Shown here in pieces: positions 25,835-34,742 of a stretch of DNA of 64,000 nucleotides. The notes under the pieces were generated by a model. That model was given only the letters and a program-made list of their open reading frames with translations. It searched no databases and was not told where the DNA came from. Source of the stretch: Pseudomonas sp. G.S.17. Lineage in GTDB: Bacteria; Pseudomonadota; Gammaproteobacteria; Pseudomonadales; Pseudomonadaceae. Made by a program: the position numbers and the translations under genes. Position 1 is the stretch's first letter. Each line of letters starts with the position of its first letter. The stretch is from NCBI RefSeq assembly GCF_038096165.1, contig NZ_CP151076.1:3655501-3719500 (forward strand), read 5' to 3'.

Positions 25835-26230
25835 CTAGGTATAGCCGAGAAAACCGACTCGCGAACGCACACCTGTCCATCGAAGATCAACCGCGCGGTG
25901 CGCACCGTCGATACAAGTCACTTGCACGCCGTCGATGCGGTCGACGGGATTACCGGTGGGCAGCAAGGCGCCGCAACTGGAACCGGCAATATCGTCGAAC
26001 TCCACCACCACCGCCGCTGCGGTGCCGGGAACACCGTCGATCCTGACGTCGCCGTCATAGTTCACCGCGCCGTCAGGGGTCTGAATGATCGCAGTGGCAG
26101 TCTGGCCAGTATTCTCCATGTAGATCCTGACCCGGGTCTGCGCGTCCTGCACGGCGACCAGACCGCGCTCAATCGCAAACGGCCCGACGCCCGCCAGGAT
26201 ATTGCCGCAGTTCTGCCTGTGGAAGCGCAT
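25835..26230 (-). pseudogene. galD: Fragment of 4-oxalomesaconate tautomerase (GalD/PrpF family)
   Basis: 131 codons whose sequence NCGNILAGVGPFAIERGLVA, then RVRIYMENTGQTA, DVRIDGVPGTAAAVVVEFDDIAGSSCGALLPTGNPVD and VEVTCID-like matches residues about 90-210 of GalD, the gallate-pathway tautomerase of the PrpF/diaminopimelate-epimerase fold. Full proteins have about 360 residues. The first part with the RGGTSKG motif and the second lobe are missing, and the fragment ends at a stop just where similarity fades (TGVRSRVGFLGYT). The catalytic Cys region is retained but cannot work alone. No other gallate genes are seen. Confidence 0.75.
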
Positions 26231-26235
26231 TTCAA

Positions 26236-26760
26236 TCAGCGCTGGTCTTTGACCGCCTCAATCCATGCCGGATCAAACCGGGTTTGCTCCGGGTTGATGC
26301 TCAAGGCTGTCATGCGTTCCTTGTGTTGTTCGCTGTCCCTGAGCAGTTCGCTGTGGGCGCCGGTATTGCCGTCGAGCTCATGCATTTGCGCCAGCGCCAG
26401 ATGGTAGAAGCGCAGCAGTTTGATCGCTGCCGGATCATCGGCCGCCACGCCGGACTTAATGTGGTGCATGACGTTGGTAATGCGCATCAGGTTGCGCTTG
26501 AGTTGCCAGCCATAGACCGCCGCCGCCATCCAGGGCTGTGGCCAGAAGATGAAACGAACCAGGGCAATCATCAGCAGCAACGCGACGATGACGCCGCTCA
26601 GGTTCAGGCTGAAATTATCGCCACCGGGCACACCGAACAGGTGCACCGCGAGGCTGGAAAGCGCCACCGCCAGCACCGCGAAGGTCACGGCGATGATCAG
26701 CGTGCTGCGTCGGGTCTGGCTGCGGTAGGTTTGTGGGTTCAGCGGTTTGATCTCGAACAT
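26236..26760 (-). CDS. DUF3087-family membrane protein
   Basis: About 174 residues starting MFEIKPLNPQTYRSQTRRST, the usual beginning of this family. Two membrane helices are clear (LIIAVTFAVLAVALSSLAVHLFG and LNLSGVIVALLLMIALVRFIF), followed by a cytoplasmic helical region with LLRFYHLALAQMHELDGN and ERMTALSINPEQTRFDPAWIEAVK. Function unknown. It is followed 6 bp on by the galD relic. Confidence 0.8.
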   Translation of the reverse strand: MFEIKPLNPQTYRSQTRRSTLIIAVTFAVLAVALSSLAVHLFGVPGGDNFSLNLSGVIVALLLMIALVRFIFWPQPWMAAAVYGWQLKRNLMRITNVMHHIKSGVAADDPAAIKLLRFYHLALAQMHELDGNTGAHSELLRDSEQHKERMTALSINPEQTRFDPAWIEAVKDQR

Positions 26761-26899
26761 CACACGTGTGGATTCCGTGGTGGTTGGCAGGAGCGGCAAG
26801 CGGAGCATTATCAACGCTAAACGATGCATTACACACCCGATACCCCGCCTCCCGCTTGTCGCCGGTCACTGAAGATGCCGAAACTTCAATGATCGCTGC

Positions 26900-29023
26900 C
26901 TAGAAACTGAAGTCCACCTTGGTCCACAAGGTACGCCCCGGCTCATTGAGCGCCCGGTCGCCGGCAAATCCGAAGCCAGCGTCGCCCGCCAGATTCAGAT
27001 GTTCGGTGTAGTTCTCGTCGAACAGATTGTCCACGCCGGCGCTGACTTTCAGCTGCTTGCTCAGCTTATAGCTGCCATTGAGCGAGAACACCCCAAAACC
27101 GGCGCTCTTGCCAAAGTCCTGGCCGACCACGTTGCCCTTGCCTTCGGCGACCCGGTTTTGCTCCGCCACCAGCCGCCATAAAGCACCGGCACTCCACAGC
27201 TCACGCTCATAGGTCAAACCGAGCTTGCCTTCCAGTGGCGGCATTTGCGGCAGCGCCTGTCCATCCGAACTGTTCTTGCCCCAGGCATAAGCCAGTGTCG
27301 CGTCGGTTTTCCAGTTGGCATCCAGGCGATAGGCGAAGCCCAATTCGCCGCCCATGATCCGCGCGTCCACGTTGGATGCCTGGGACGTCGTGGTACCCAT
27401 CATGTTGGTGCTGTAGTCGAACAGAATGAAGTCGCGCACCTGCCCCACATAGCCGGACGCCCAGGCCCGCAAATCGTCACCGTTGTACTGTGCGCCGAAG
27501 TCCAGCTGGGTGGTTTTCTCGGGCTTTATGCCGTCGAAGGCGTTGCGGGTGCCGCTCGGCCCGCTATTGGGGGAAAACAGCTCCCAGTAATCAGGAAAAC
27601 GCTGCACATGACCGATGCCGGCATACAAGGTGATGGGCGAGTCCGCAAGATCATATTCGTAACGGACGAAACCACTGGGCAATGTGTCGGACCGGGTATC
27701 GTCGGCCGTGGGGTTGGTCGCTTGGGTAGACATGCTGCGCAGAGTGTCGCGGTAATCCTTGGCCGACGCCCGATCCAGGCGAGCGCCGCCGACCAGCCGA
27801 CGACGCTCGGCGGCGAACCAGGTCATTTCGGCAAAGCCGCCGTAATCGTGCTCCACCGCATCGGTATTCCAGGCCACGGCGTCCGCGTCGGTATAGAACC
27901 CGGTCATCATGTTGTAGCTGGAATTACGCGTGCGATGTTCGCTGCGCATGGCGTCGACGCCGGTCACCAGTTCCACGTCGGCCCATTTCCAGGTGGCGGC
28001 CAGACGCGTGCCAAGGGTGCGTCGATCAACCTGCGAAGCCATGGGCATACTCATCATGCTGCTGGGATCGGGGGTGCGTAGCCGAAAATTGTCCATGATG
28101 TGGTCGGCATAGTTGTAGTAGACCTGCGCTTCCAGCTTATCCAGCACACCGCCGAGGTTACGCTTCTCGAAGCGCAGCCCGAGGCTTTCCCGGGCCAGTT
28201 GCGAGCTGTCCATGCCCCGCCCGCCCAGGCGCGCCTCGCCATCGCCCTTGCCCGCCGTGAATTCCAGCAACGTATCGGCATCCGGCGTCCAGCCCAGCGC
28301 GATGTCGGTATTCCATTTGTCCCAGCGCGACGGCACCGTATTGCCACCACCATCCTTGTAGTCATCGGCACGGGACTGATTGCCCACCATGCGCAGATAA
28401 CCTTGCGGTCCGCCCACCGCCCCATCGAGCACCTTGTCGAAGCGGCCGTTGGAACCCACCAGCACGCTGCCGTCAAGGCGACTGCCCAGCTCGCCGAAAT
28501 GCTCGGGGCCGCGCTCGAACAGCACCGTCCCGGCCGAAGCGCCCGGCCCCCATTGCACACTTTGCGGGCCTTTGATCACAGTCAGTTTGTCGAAAGTTTC
28601 TGGAGCGATGTAGGAGCTGGGCGCATCCATGCGCGCCGGGCAGGCACCCAGCATCAGTCCGCCATTGGTGCGCAGGTTCAAGCGCGAGCCGAACATGCCA
28701 CGCAGCACCGGATCGCCGTTGGAGCCGCCGCTGCGGATCGCGGAAAAACCCGGAATGGTCTTCAGATAGTCAGTGCCGTCGCTGGCCGGTACCGGCTGCC
28801 GCGCTTCTTTCGGGTTGGTGACGATGGTCAGCGGTGAGCTCTGTTGCACGGCGGTGATGACCAGAGGCGACAAGTCCAGCGCCGCCGTCGCCGGTTCTCC
28901 GTCAACAGGTGCAGCGTGGACCATGCCGGGCAGCGCCAGGCCGAGAAACAGGCCAAAGGCGTGACGCCAGCGTAGACGGGGTAGATCCAGGTGAAAGGCA
29001 GGCTCGTTCTGAGTCGAGTACAT
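26900..29023 (-). CDS. oprC: TonB-dependent copper receptor, OprC-like
   Basis: About 707 residues: signal peptide (FGLFLGLALPGMVHA), plug domain with DGTDYLKTIPGFSAIRSGGSNGDPVLRGMFGSRL written across residues 80-115, and a 22-strand barrel ending in the aromatic TLWTKVDFSF. The distinctive NGGLMLGACPARMDAPSSY segment with its Cys and Met, and the MMSMPMASQ loop, match OprC, the copper receptor of P. aeruginosa. The start at 29023 avoids a non-signal extension. Next to a Met/His-rich DUF2946 protein, the pair suggests copper uptake, normally repressed by excess copper. Confidence 0.88.
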   Translation of the reverse strand: MYSTQNEPAFHLDLPRLRWRHAFGLFLGLALPGMVHAAPVDGEPATAALDLSPLVITAVQQSSPLTIVTNPKEARQPVPASDGTDYLKTIPGFSAIRSGGSNGDPVLRGMFGSRLNLRTNGGLMLGACPARMDAPSSYIAPETFDKLTVIKGPQSVQWGPGASAGTVLFERGPEHFGELGSRLDGSVLVGSNGRFDKVLDGAVGGPQGYLRMVGNQSRADDYKDGGGNTVPSRWDKWNTDIALGWTPDADTLLEFTAGKGDGEARLGGRGMDSSQLARESLGLRFEKRNLGGVLDKLEAQVYYNYADHIMDNFRLRTPDPSSMMSMPMASQVDRRTLGTRLAATWKWADVELVTGVDAMRSEHRTRNSSYNMMTGFYTDADAVAWNTDAVEHDYGGFAEMTWFAAERRRLVGGARLDRASAKDYRDTLRSMSTQATNPTADDTRSDTLPSGFVRYEYDLADSPITLYAGIGHVQRFPDYWELFSPNSGPSGTRNAFDGIKPEKTTQLDFGAQYNGDDLRAWASGYVGQVRDFILFDYSTNMMGTTTSQASNVDARIMGGELGFAYRLDANWKTDATLAYAWGKNSSDGQALPQMPPLEGKLGLTYERELWSAGALWRLVAEQNRVAEGKGNVVGQDFGKSAGFGVFSLNGSYKLSKQLKVSAGVDNLFDENYTEHLNLAGDAGFGFAGDRALNEPGRTLWTKVDFSF

Positions 29024-29143
29024 AAAGACATCCGATGAAAAGTCAGGTGATGGCTGCCAGCAAAACGGCAAACAACGCACGCACAGACTTGCGTCGGCGC
29101 ATGGGTCGATTGAGCGTTGTTCAGCAGCGGATGGCGGTGACGT

Positions 29144-29644
29144 TCAGCGGGAGGAGATCGGCGGCGCCCGGCTCCGAGCGCCGGGAAACACCGGTGCGCG
29201 GACTTGCTGCGGGGTAAACGAGGTTGCCAGGAACGTCGCCGGCACGATGCCCAGCGGCGCGACAATCAGGTTGGATTCGGTGAGCGGTGGATGCTGGAAC
29301 AGCAGCGTGCAATAGCCGCATTTTTCCCAGATGACCAGATCGTGATGGCCGCCCGGCGAGACAGGCTTTGCAACCTGCGCCATGCCTGGCATGTCGTCGC
29401 AGGCCATGTCGTGGGCCATCGGCGCGCCCGTGCCATGAACCATGCTCGCGCCTTGGGAAATCAGCGGGCCGACGAAGATCATCAGCATGGCGAATATGCC
29501 CAGCCAGGCGCCGATACCGTGCCGACTGGCCGCGCCTGCGCGGCGCTTGATCAATCCCGTGCGCAGTTTTTCAACGCCACGCGTGCCCGTTGCGGAGGGC
29601 TGATGCCTGGCATTGAGCAATCGGTGGATGGCAGGGACGTTCAT
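29144..29644 (-). CDS. DUF2946 protein, Met/His-rich, copper-associated
   Basis: About 166 residues with one N-terminal membrane helix (IGAWLGIFAMLMIFVGPLIS) and an external Met/His/Cys-rich part: HGTGAPMAHDMACDDMPGM, then HHDLVIWEKCGYCTLLFQHPPL containing CxxC. DUF2946 genes commonly sit beside copper receptors or copper-responsive loci and the residues suggest Cu(I)/Cu(II) binding. It lies 120 bp upstream of oprC on the same strand; both may share copper control. The N-terminal extension of about 40 basic residues is longer than usual, so an internal start is possible. Confidence 0.72.
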   Translation of the reverse strand: MNVPAIHRLLNARHQPSATGTRGVEKLRTGLIKRRAGAASRHGIGAWLGIFAMLMIFVGPLISQGASMVHGTGAPMAHDMACDDMPGMAQVAKPVSPGGHHDLVIWEKCGYCTLLFQHPPLTESNLIVAPLGIVPATFLATSFTPQQVRAPVFPGARSRAPPISSR

Positions 29645-29937
29645 GACCGGGAAATGTAACACCGCCGCTACAGGTTCAACATCGCCCGGCACAGGCTTTG
29701 CGCAGCTTCAATGCACCCTGTTCCGCGCAAAGCCACGGCGGGCAAGCGCTGCGTCACACCTTGCGACATAAGCGCGCAGCGGGGAACTTTTCCGTTGTCT
29801 TCCCGGCAGCGTGGCTGCCTTATGCGGTCAGGTACACGACGTTGAACGTCTGCGCCAATCCGCTTTCAGAATCCTTGTTAGTTCTTCATCACCGAGCGCG
29901 ACAGCCATTGCGCGCTCCCAACACGAGATGCCTGCAC

Positions 29938-30612
29938 ATGAAAATTCTGATGGTTCTCACCTCCCACGACCAGTTGGGCGATACCGGCAAGAAAACCGGC
30001 TTTTGGCTGGAAGAATTCGCGGCACCGTATTTCATCTTCAAGGATGCAGGCGCGCAACTGACCCTCGCCTCACCCAAAGGTGGTCAGCCGCCCCTTGATC
30101 CGAAAAGCGATGAGCCGGACGCGCAAACTGAAGCCACCGAACGCTTCCGCAAAGATCCCAACGCCCAGGCCGCACTGTCCAGCACCTTGTTGCTGCAAGA
30201 CGTCAGAGCCAGTGACTTTGATGCGGTGTTCTACCCCGGCGGCCATGGTCCACTGTGGGATCTGGCTGAAGACTCTAATTCCATCGCGCTGATCGAAGCC
30301 TTCCAGTCCGCAGGCAAGCCAGTCGCTGCCGTCTGCCACGCCCCCGGCGTACTGCGCCACGTAAAAGGCGCCGACGGTGAGCCGCTGGTCAAAGGCAAGC
30401 GCGTCACCGGCTTTACCAATACCGAAGAAGACGCCGTCGGCTTGACCGATGTCGTGCCGTTTCTGGTGGAAGACATGCTCAAGGCCAACGGCGGCGACTA
30501 TTCCAAGGCCGGGGATTGGGCCAGCTATGTCGTTGAAGATGGCCTGCTGATCACCGGGCAGAACCCGTCATCTTCAGAGGCAACTGCGCAGGCGTTGTTG
30601 CAGCGTTTGTAA
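29938..30612 (+). CDS. DJ-1/PfpI-family protein (Hsp31/glyoxalase III-like)
   Basis: 224 residues. The nucleophile elbow is AAVCHAPGVLRHV (Cys133-His134) and the upstream acid is in FYPGGHGPLWDLAED. TGFWLEEFAAPYFIFKDAG carries the conserved Glu of this subfamily, whose members are glutathione-independent glyoxalases or protein deglycases. ATG at 29938 opens directly into strand 1 (MKILMVLTSHDQLGDTGKKTG shortened here). It ends at a shared bidirectional terminator. Likely defence against reactive carbonyls. Confidence 0.86.
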   Translation: MKILMVLTSHDQLGDTGKKTGFWLEEFAAPYFIFKDAGAQLTLASPKGGQPPLDPKSDEPDAQTEATERFRKDPNAQAALSSTLLLQDVRASDFDAVFYPGGHGPLWDLAEDSNSIALIEAFQSAGKPVAAVCHAPGVLRHVKGADGEPLVKGKRVTGFTNTEEDAVGLTDVVPFLVEDMLKANGGDYSKAGDWASYVVEDGLLITGQNPSSSEATAQALLQRL

Positions 30613-30615
30613 CGC

Positions 30616-30643
30616 AAAAAGCCCCGATTACGGGGCTTTTTTT
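30616..30643. terminator. Bidirectional intrinsic terminator
   Basis: AAAAAGCCCCG-ATTA-CGGGGCTTTTTTT: an 11-bp perfect stem with a 4-nt loop and T-runs on both strands, placed between the convergent PfpI-like gene and the MFS gene. Confidence 0.92.
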
Positions 30644-30656
30644 CAACCGAAAAAGC

Positions 30657-31847
30657 TCAGGCAGCCGCAACCGCCTGGGCCCGCTTCATGCTCAGCATTG
30701 CCAAAACTGCAACCACCGCAACAATGGCGCTGAACAACTCGCCGACATGCCGCAGGCCAAACACCGGGACGCTGACGCCGACCGCGATGACCGGCAGCGA
30801 CATGGAGAAATAAAACACCACAAACAATGCCGAACTGACCGCAGCCTTGTGGTGCGCGGGGCTCGCCGCAGTCACTGCGCCCATGCCGGCGCGGAACACC
30901 ATGCCTTGGCCAATCCCGGCCAGCGCGCCTGCAATCATCAGCAAACTTAATTGTTCGGTAGAAATGCTCAAGCCCAGGGTCGCCATGCCCAGGATCAGCC
31001 CGGCGCAGCCGGTGGTCATGTGCAAGCGCGCAGGCAACCACTGCAATGCGGCCTGGCCCAATACCGAGGCAGCGAAAAACGAGCCGACCACCGCGCCAAT
31101 CACCACGCCATCAGACTGGCCCATTACCTGGCGCATGATCGACGGCACCATGCTGGTGAACAGCCCGGCAACGCTGAATCCAGCCATCCCGGCAATCGCT
31201 GCCGGAATGAACATCGCGCGTACCCCCGGCGGAATCGACGGACGCATGACCCGCAAGCGTGGCACGGGCGGACGCTCGACGGTTTCCTGAGCCAACGCGA
31301 TGCCCAGCATCGCAAGCGCCAGACATCCCAGATGTAACCAGAACACCAGATGCAACGGCTGCGGCAGGTACTGCGACGTCAGCCCGGCCAGCAATGGGCC
31401 CAGACCAAGGCCGAACATATTGGCTGCGGTGGCAATCAACGTTGCACGTTTGCTCCAGCTTTTCGGCGCCAGTTCAATAATCGCCACAGTGGCGGTGCCG
31501 GTCATGATCCCGGCAGAAAACCCGGAAAACAGCCGCCCCAGCAGCAATCCGCCAATGGAATCGCAGAACAGGAAAATCGCCGCGCTGATCGCGCCCATCA
31601 GCAGGCCCGCGAACAACATCGGCCGCCGACCTATCTGGTCCGACCAACTGCCAACCGCCAGCAACGCAGCGATAACGCCCAACGCATAGATGGCAAAAAT
31701 CAAGGTGACCCAGGTTTCGCCGAAGCCCATTTGCTGCTGGTAATACACGTAAAGCGGCGTGGGCAACGTGGTGCCGATCATGGTGATCAGCAAGGCGCAG
31801 GCAACCAGAAAGAAGCCTCTGCGCGAAGGTGAATCAGGCTCGGTCAT
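30657..31847 (-). CDS. MFS transporter
   Basis: About 396 residues with twelve helices. The MFS motif A is GSWSDQIGRRPMLFAGLLMG between helices 2 and 3, and RLFSGFSAGIMTGTATVAIIELAP is the helix 4-5 signature of drug-efflux type carriers. The ATG at 31847 is preceded by GGGGA at 6 bp; an alternative ATG lies at 31871. The Rrf2 regulator ends 116 bp upstream on the same strand, so linkage is possible. Substrate unknown. Confidence 0.85.
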   Translation of the reverse strand: MTEPDSPSRRGFFLVACALLITMIGTTLPTPLYVYYQQQMGFGETWVTLIFAIYALGVIAALLAVGSWSDQIGRRPMLFAGLLMGAISAAIFLFCDSIGGLLLGRLFSGFSAGIMTGTATVAIIELAPKSWSKRATLIATAANMFGLGLGPLLAGLTSQYLPQPLHLVFWLHLGCLALAMLGIALAQETVERPPVPRLRVMRPSIPPGVRAMFIPAAIAGMAGFSVAGLFTSMVPSIMRQVMGQSDGVVIGAVVGSFFAASVLGQAALQWLPARLHMTTGCAGLILGMATLGLSISTEQLSLLMIAGALAGIGQGMVFRAGMGAVTAASPAHHKAAVSSALFVVFYFSMSLPVIAVGVSVPVFGLRHVGELFSAIVAVVAVLAMLSMKRAQAVAAA

Positions 31848-31962
31848 GCTCCGTCCCCGGTTGAAATCCATTGTGGTAATCCCGGCGGATGGGCCGGGGC
31901 CGACAATAGTAACGAGGGCTTGGATACAGCGGCAGGGAAATGTTGCAAATAAATTCCGGCGG

Positions 31963-32523
31963 TCACTCGGAAATATCGACCAGCGCAATGGCTTGCTGCT
32001 CATCGCTACTGGCACTTTTGTGTTCCCGGCGCTCATTCATCCAGCCATCGACCTGGCTGAAAAATACCGGCGGCGCCTTGCGTCCGAACCGTCGGCCCAG
32101 ATCAAGAATGGTCTGCTGCGCCAGGGCTTCTTCCATGCGTTTTTGCGCGACCAGCATCGCGCCATGAATGCCGCAAGTCCCCTCTGTGGCCCAGGCTGGC
32201 GGCTGTCCATCGAACACCGCGCAACGGCCACGAATGTCGCGACATTCAAAAATGGATTTCTTGCCGTCGATGGCCGTGACGATATCCAGCAGGGTGATTT
32301 CGTCAGACGGACGCGCCAGTTTGAAACCACCGCGCACGCCTTCGGTGGCGACCACCAGTTTCGCCCTCGCCAGCTTGGTGAACACCTTCGCCAGGTATTC
32401 GTGGGGCACACCTTGCAGCTCGGCCAGGTCACGCACGCTGGCCTCCCGACTGTCGCCGCGATCATCAAGCAAAAACAAGAGGCAATGGATGCCGTACTCG
32501 ACTCCTGCACTGTAAAGCGCCAT
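31963..32523 (-). CDS. Rrf2-family transcriptional regulator
   Basis: 186 residues from MALYSAGVEYGIHCLLFLLDD. The winged helix reads SVRDLAELQGVPHEYLAKVFTKLARAKLVVATEGVRGGFKLAR. Cys94, Cys101 and Cys117 (FECRDIRGRC, then GTCGIH) form the spaced cysteine set that binds an iron-sulfur cluster in NsrR/IscR-type members, so it is a candidate redox or nitric-oxide sensor. It diverges from the flavoprotein gene at 32855; the perfect palindrome at 32717-32743 is its probable operator. Confidence 0.86.
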   Translation of the reverse strand: MALYSAGVEYGIHCLLFLLDDRGDSREASVRDLAELQGVPHEYLAKVFTKLARAKLVVATEGVRGGFKLARPSDEITLLDIVTAIDGKKSIFECRDIRGRCAVFDGQPPAWATEGTCGIHGAMLVAQKRMEEALAQQTILDLGRRFGRKAPPVFFSQVDGWMNERREHKSASSDEQQAIALVDISE

Positions 32524-32716
32524 GACTATCTCCGACTGATTCAGTCGCCAAATGTAGCAAAAATCCTTGACTCTAACAACGATCAGCAGCTCACCGGTAA
32601 AGAGCTGAGAATATCCTGACGTTCGGAACACACCCATAACAGACGTGATAGAGCGGTTATCTGGGCTTTCAGCGAGGAATGGCAGATTTAGCGATAAAAA
32701 AATAGCTTGCCTGATT

Positions 32717-32743
32717 TAACTACGACTAATAAAGTCGTAGTTA
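32717..32743. promoter_or_regulatory. Perfect palindromic operator between Rrf2 and flavoprotein genes
   Basis: TAACTACGACT-AATAA-AGTCGTAGTTA is a perfect 11-bp inverted repeat with a 5-bp centre, in the 331-bp divergent gap (32524-32854). A looser partner, TCCGTAGTC...ACTACGA, follows at about 32795-32815. The AT-rich centre and position fit a dimeric repressor site over a promoter. No hairpin-type T-run follows, so a terminator is unlikely. Confidence 0.7.
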
Positions 32744-32854
32744 TCGAGTAAGCAGGGACGCAGCGCTAACGCAACGATTCGCGTCCGTCCTCTCCGTAGT
32801 CAGGGCACTACGAACTCGACTCACTCAATCGATTCATCTTTGAAGGACACAACC

Positions 32855-34060
32855 ATGAAACAGCAGATCTTGATCGTCGGCGCAGGATTCGGTGGCATGT
32901 GGAGCGCGCTGAGTGCAACGCGCCTGATCGATCAACATGGCCAGCAGAACATTGAAGTCACGGTCCTGGCGCCGCAGGCACAATTGCGCGTCCGTCCGCG
33001 CTTCTACGAGGCCCAGGTGCATGGCATGCAGGCGCCGCTGGGCGAGTTGTTCGAAGCCGTCGGCGTCAACTTTGTCCAGGGTGCCGCGGACCAGATCGAT
33101 GTCGCTGGCAAACGTGTCGGCTACACCGATGCCAACGGCGTCAAAGGCACCTTGAGCTATGACCGCCTGGTCCTCGCCAGCGGCAGCAGCGTGGTACGGC
33201 CGAAGGTGCCGGGCTTGCTGGAGCACGCGTTTGATGTGGACCGTATTGAAGAGGCGAGCCGACTTGAAGCGCATATCAATGCGTTGGGTCAGCTGCCTGA
33301 ATCCGCAGCGCGCAACACCGTGATCGTGGCCGGTGGCGGTTTTACCGGGATCGAAACGGCGACCGAATTGCCGCATCGTTTGCGGGCGGCGCTGGGCGAA
33401 AACGCCAATATCAAGGTCATCGTCGTCGACCGTGGCACGCGAATCGGCGCGGCACTGGGCGAATCGCTGCAACCTTTGATTGCCGAGGCCAGCGCCAGTC
33501 TTGGCGTGCAATGGCAGGTCAATTCCACCGTTGCCGCAGTCGACGCTGGAGGCATCACGCTGGCTGATGGCCAACGCATCGAAGCCAATACCGTGGTCTG
33601 GACAGCAGGCGTTCGCGCCAGCAGCCTCACCGAACAGATCACTGCCGAGCGCGACAACTTCGGCCGCCTGCATGTGGACCGCAATCTGAAGGTGATCGGC
33701 CAGGACGCAATCTACGCCACCGGCGATGTGGCCTATGCCGCAACTGACGATCTGGGAAACTACGCGATGATGACCTGCCAGCACGCCATCGCCCTTGGCC
33801 GCTCGGCCGGTAACAACGTCGCAGCCGATCTGCTGGGCGTCGCACCGATCCCCTACAGCCAGGTGAAATACGTGACCTGCCTGGACCTCGGCGCCTGGGG
33901 CGCGGTGTACACCGAAGGCTGGGATCGCCAGGTCAAATACGTGAAGGAAGAAGGTAAACAGCTCAAGATGCAGATCAACACCCAGTGGATCTACCCACCA
34001 GCGGCCAATCGCGCAGAAGCGCTGGCGGCGGCTGATCCGTTGATTCCTGTGGTGCCGTAA
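32855..34060 (+). CDS. NAD(P)/FAD-dependent oxidoreductase, NDH-2-like
   Basis: 401 residues with two Rossmann motifs: FAD site ILIVGAGFGGMWSAL at the N-terminus and NAD(P) site TVIVAGGGFTGIETATEL mid-protein; the second FAD contact is AIYATGDVAYA. The fold is that of type II NADH dehydrogenases/ferredoxin reductases, but the C-terminus is short with no strong membrane helix. GAAGGA precedes the ATG at 32855. Divergent from an Rrf2 regulator, it is likely induced by redox, electrophile or nitrosative stress. Confidence 0.86.
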   Translation: MKQQILIVGAGFGGMWSALSATRLIDQHGQQNIEVTVLAPQAQLRVRPRFYEAQVHGMQAPLGELFEAVGVNFVQGAADQIDVAGKRVGYTDANGVKGTLSYDRLVLASGSSVVRPKVPGLLEHAFDVDRIEEASRLEAHINALGQLPESAARNTVIVAGGGFTGIETATELPHRLRAALGENANIKVIVVDRGTRIGAALGESLQPLIAEASASLGVQWQVNSTVAAVDAGGITLADGQRIEANTVVWTAGVRASSLTEQITAERDNFGRLHVDRNLKVIGQDAIYATGDVAYAATDDLGNYAMMTCQHAIALGRSAGNNVAADLLGVAPIPYSQVKYVTCLDLGAWGAVYTEGWDRQVKYVKEEGKQLKMQINTQWIYPPAANRAEALAAADPLIPVVP

Positions 34061-34087
34061 ATGGCATAGACAGGTAGGAGCGAACGG

Positions 34088-34166
34088 TGTGGGAGCGAGC
34101 TTGCTCGCGAAGTGTATGGCCTGCGTAATCTGGCAGACCGCCTCGCCAACAAGTTGGCTCCTACAG
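34088..34166. repeat. REP-like elements
   Basis: GTGGGAGCGAGCTTGCTCGCGAAG followed, 40 bp on, by CCTCGCCAACAAGTTGGCTCC in inverted orientation, a BIME-like pair between two convergent genes (described in pieces of at most 20 bases: GGAGCGAGCTTGCTCGCGAA and CTCGCCAACAAGTTGGCTCC). Confidence 0.8.
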
Positions 34167-34175
34167 CGCTAGAGC

Positions 34176-34697
34176 CTACTGCTTACGAAAAAACAACGTC
34201 ACTTGCCCCAACTCTACCCCAAGCTTGCTCATGTAAGAGCGATTGGCCAGGGTCTGGTCGTCGAGCAAATACATCCAGTCATCAAAACGCACTTCGTAGA
34301 TCTTGCCGTCCACCGGCAGGTTCAGCACGTAGTTCCAGTGGAAGGTATTGCCGGAAACTTCGCCAAAAGCCTCGCCCACCACATCGCTCGCCGTGCCTTT
34401 CCACTTGTCCTGCCCGGTCGGGACCAACGTCCAGACCCGGGTTTGTTTAGTGCCGTCGCTGTAGTTGAAGGCTTCGTGCATGATCAGCTTGTCGCCTTCA
34501 CTGCGGCCATTGATCACCACATGAAATCGCTTGGTCACCTCCCCCGAACGCTTCTGGAAAATCCCGGAAGCCAAAACCTGCCCGGTGAAATAGTCGCGCA
34601 GGTCGAGTTTCGGCGTTTCCTGGCTGTATTGACTGACCTGCACTCCGCTGCAACCCGCCAAACCGATACACAACATTAAAACGATTCTTTTCAGCAT
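34176..34697 (-). CDS. DUF3833-family lipoprotein
   Basis: About 173 residues from MLKRIVLMLCIGLAGCSGVQ, with lipobox LAGC. The mature part (LDLRDYFTGQVLASGIFQKRSG, then GTASDVVGEAFGEVSGNTFHWNYVL and VRFDDWMYLLDDQTLANRSYMSKLG) is the lipocalin-like DUF3833 pattern. It forms part of a two- to three-gene set with the chalcone-isomerase-like protein upstream (45 bp), a combination seen in marine and pseudomonad genomes near photolyase or lipid genes. Role unknown. Confidence 0.84.
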   Translation of the reverse strand: MLKRIVLMLCIGLAGCSGVQVSQYSQETPKLDLRDYFTGQVLASGIFQKRSGEVTKRFHVVINGRSEGDKLIMHEAFNYSDGTKQTRVWTLVPTGQDKWKGTASDVVGEAFGEVSGNTFHWNYVLNLPVDGKIYEVRFDDWMYLLDDQTLANRSYMSKLGVELGQVTLFFRKQ

Positions 34698-34742
34698 GGT
34701 GCTTTCCTTATTTCCAGAGGCCATATTTTCAGAGCGCGCAGA

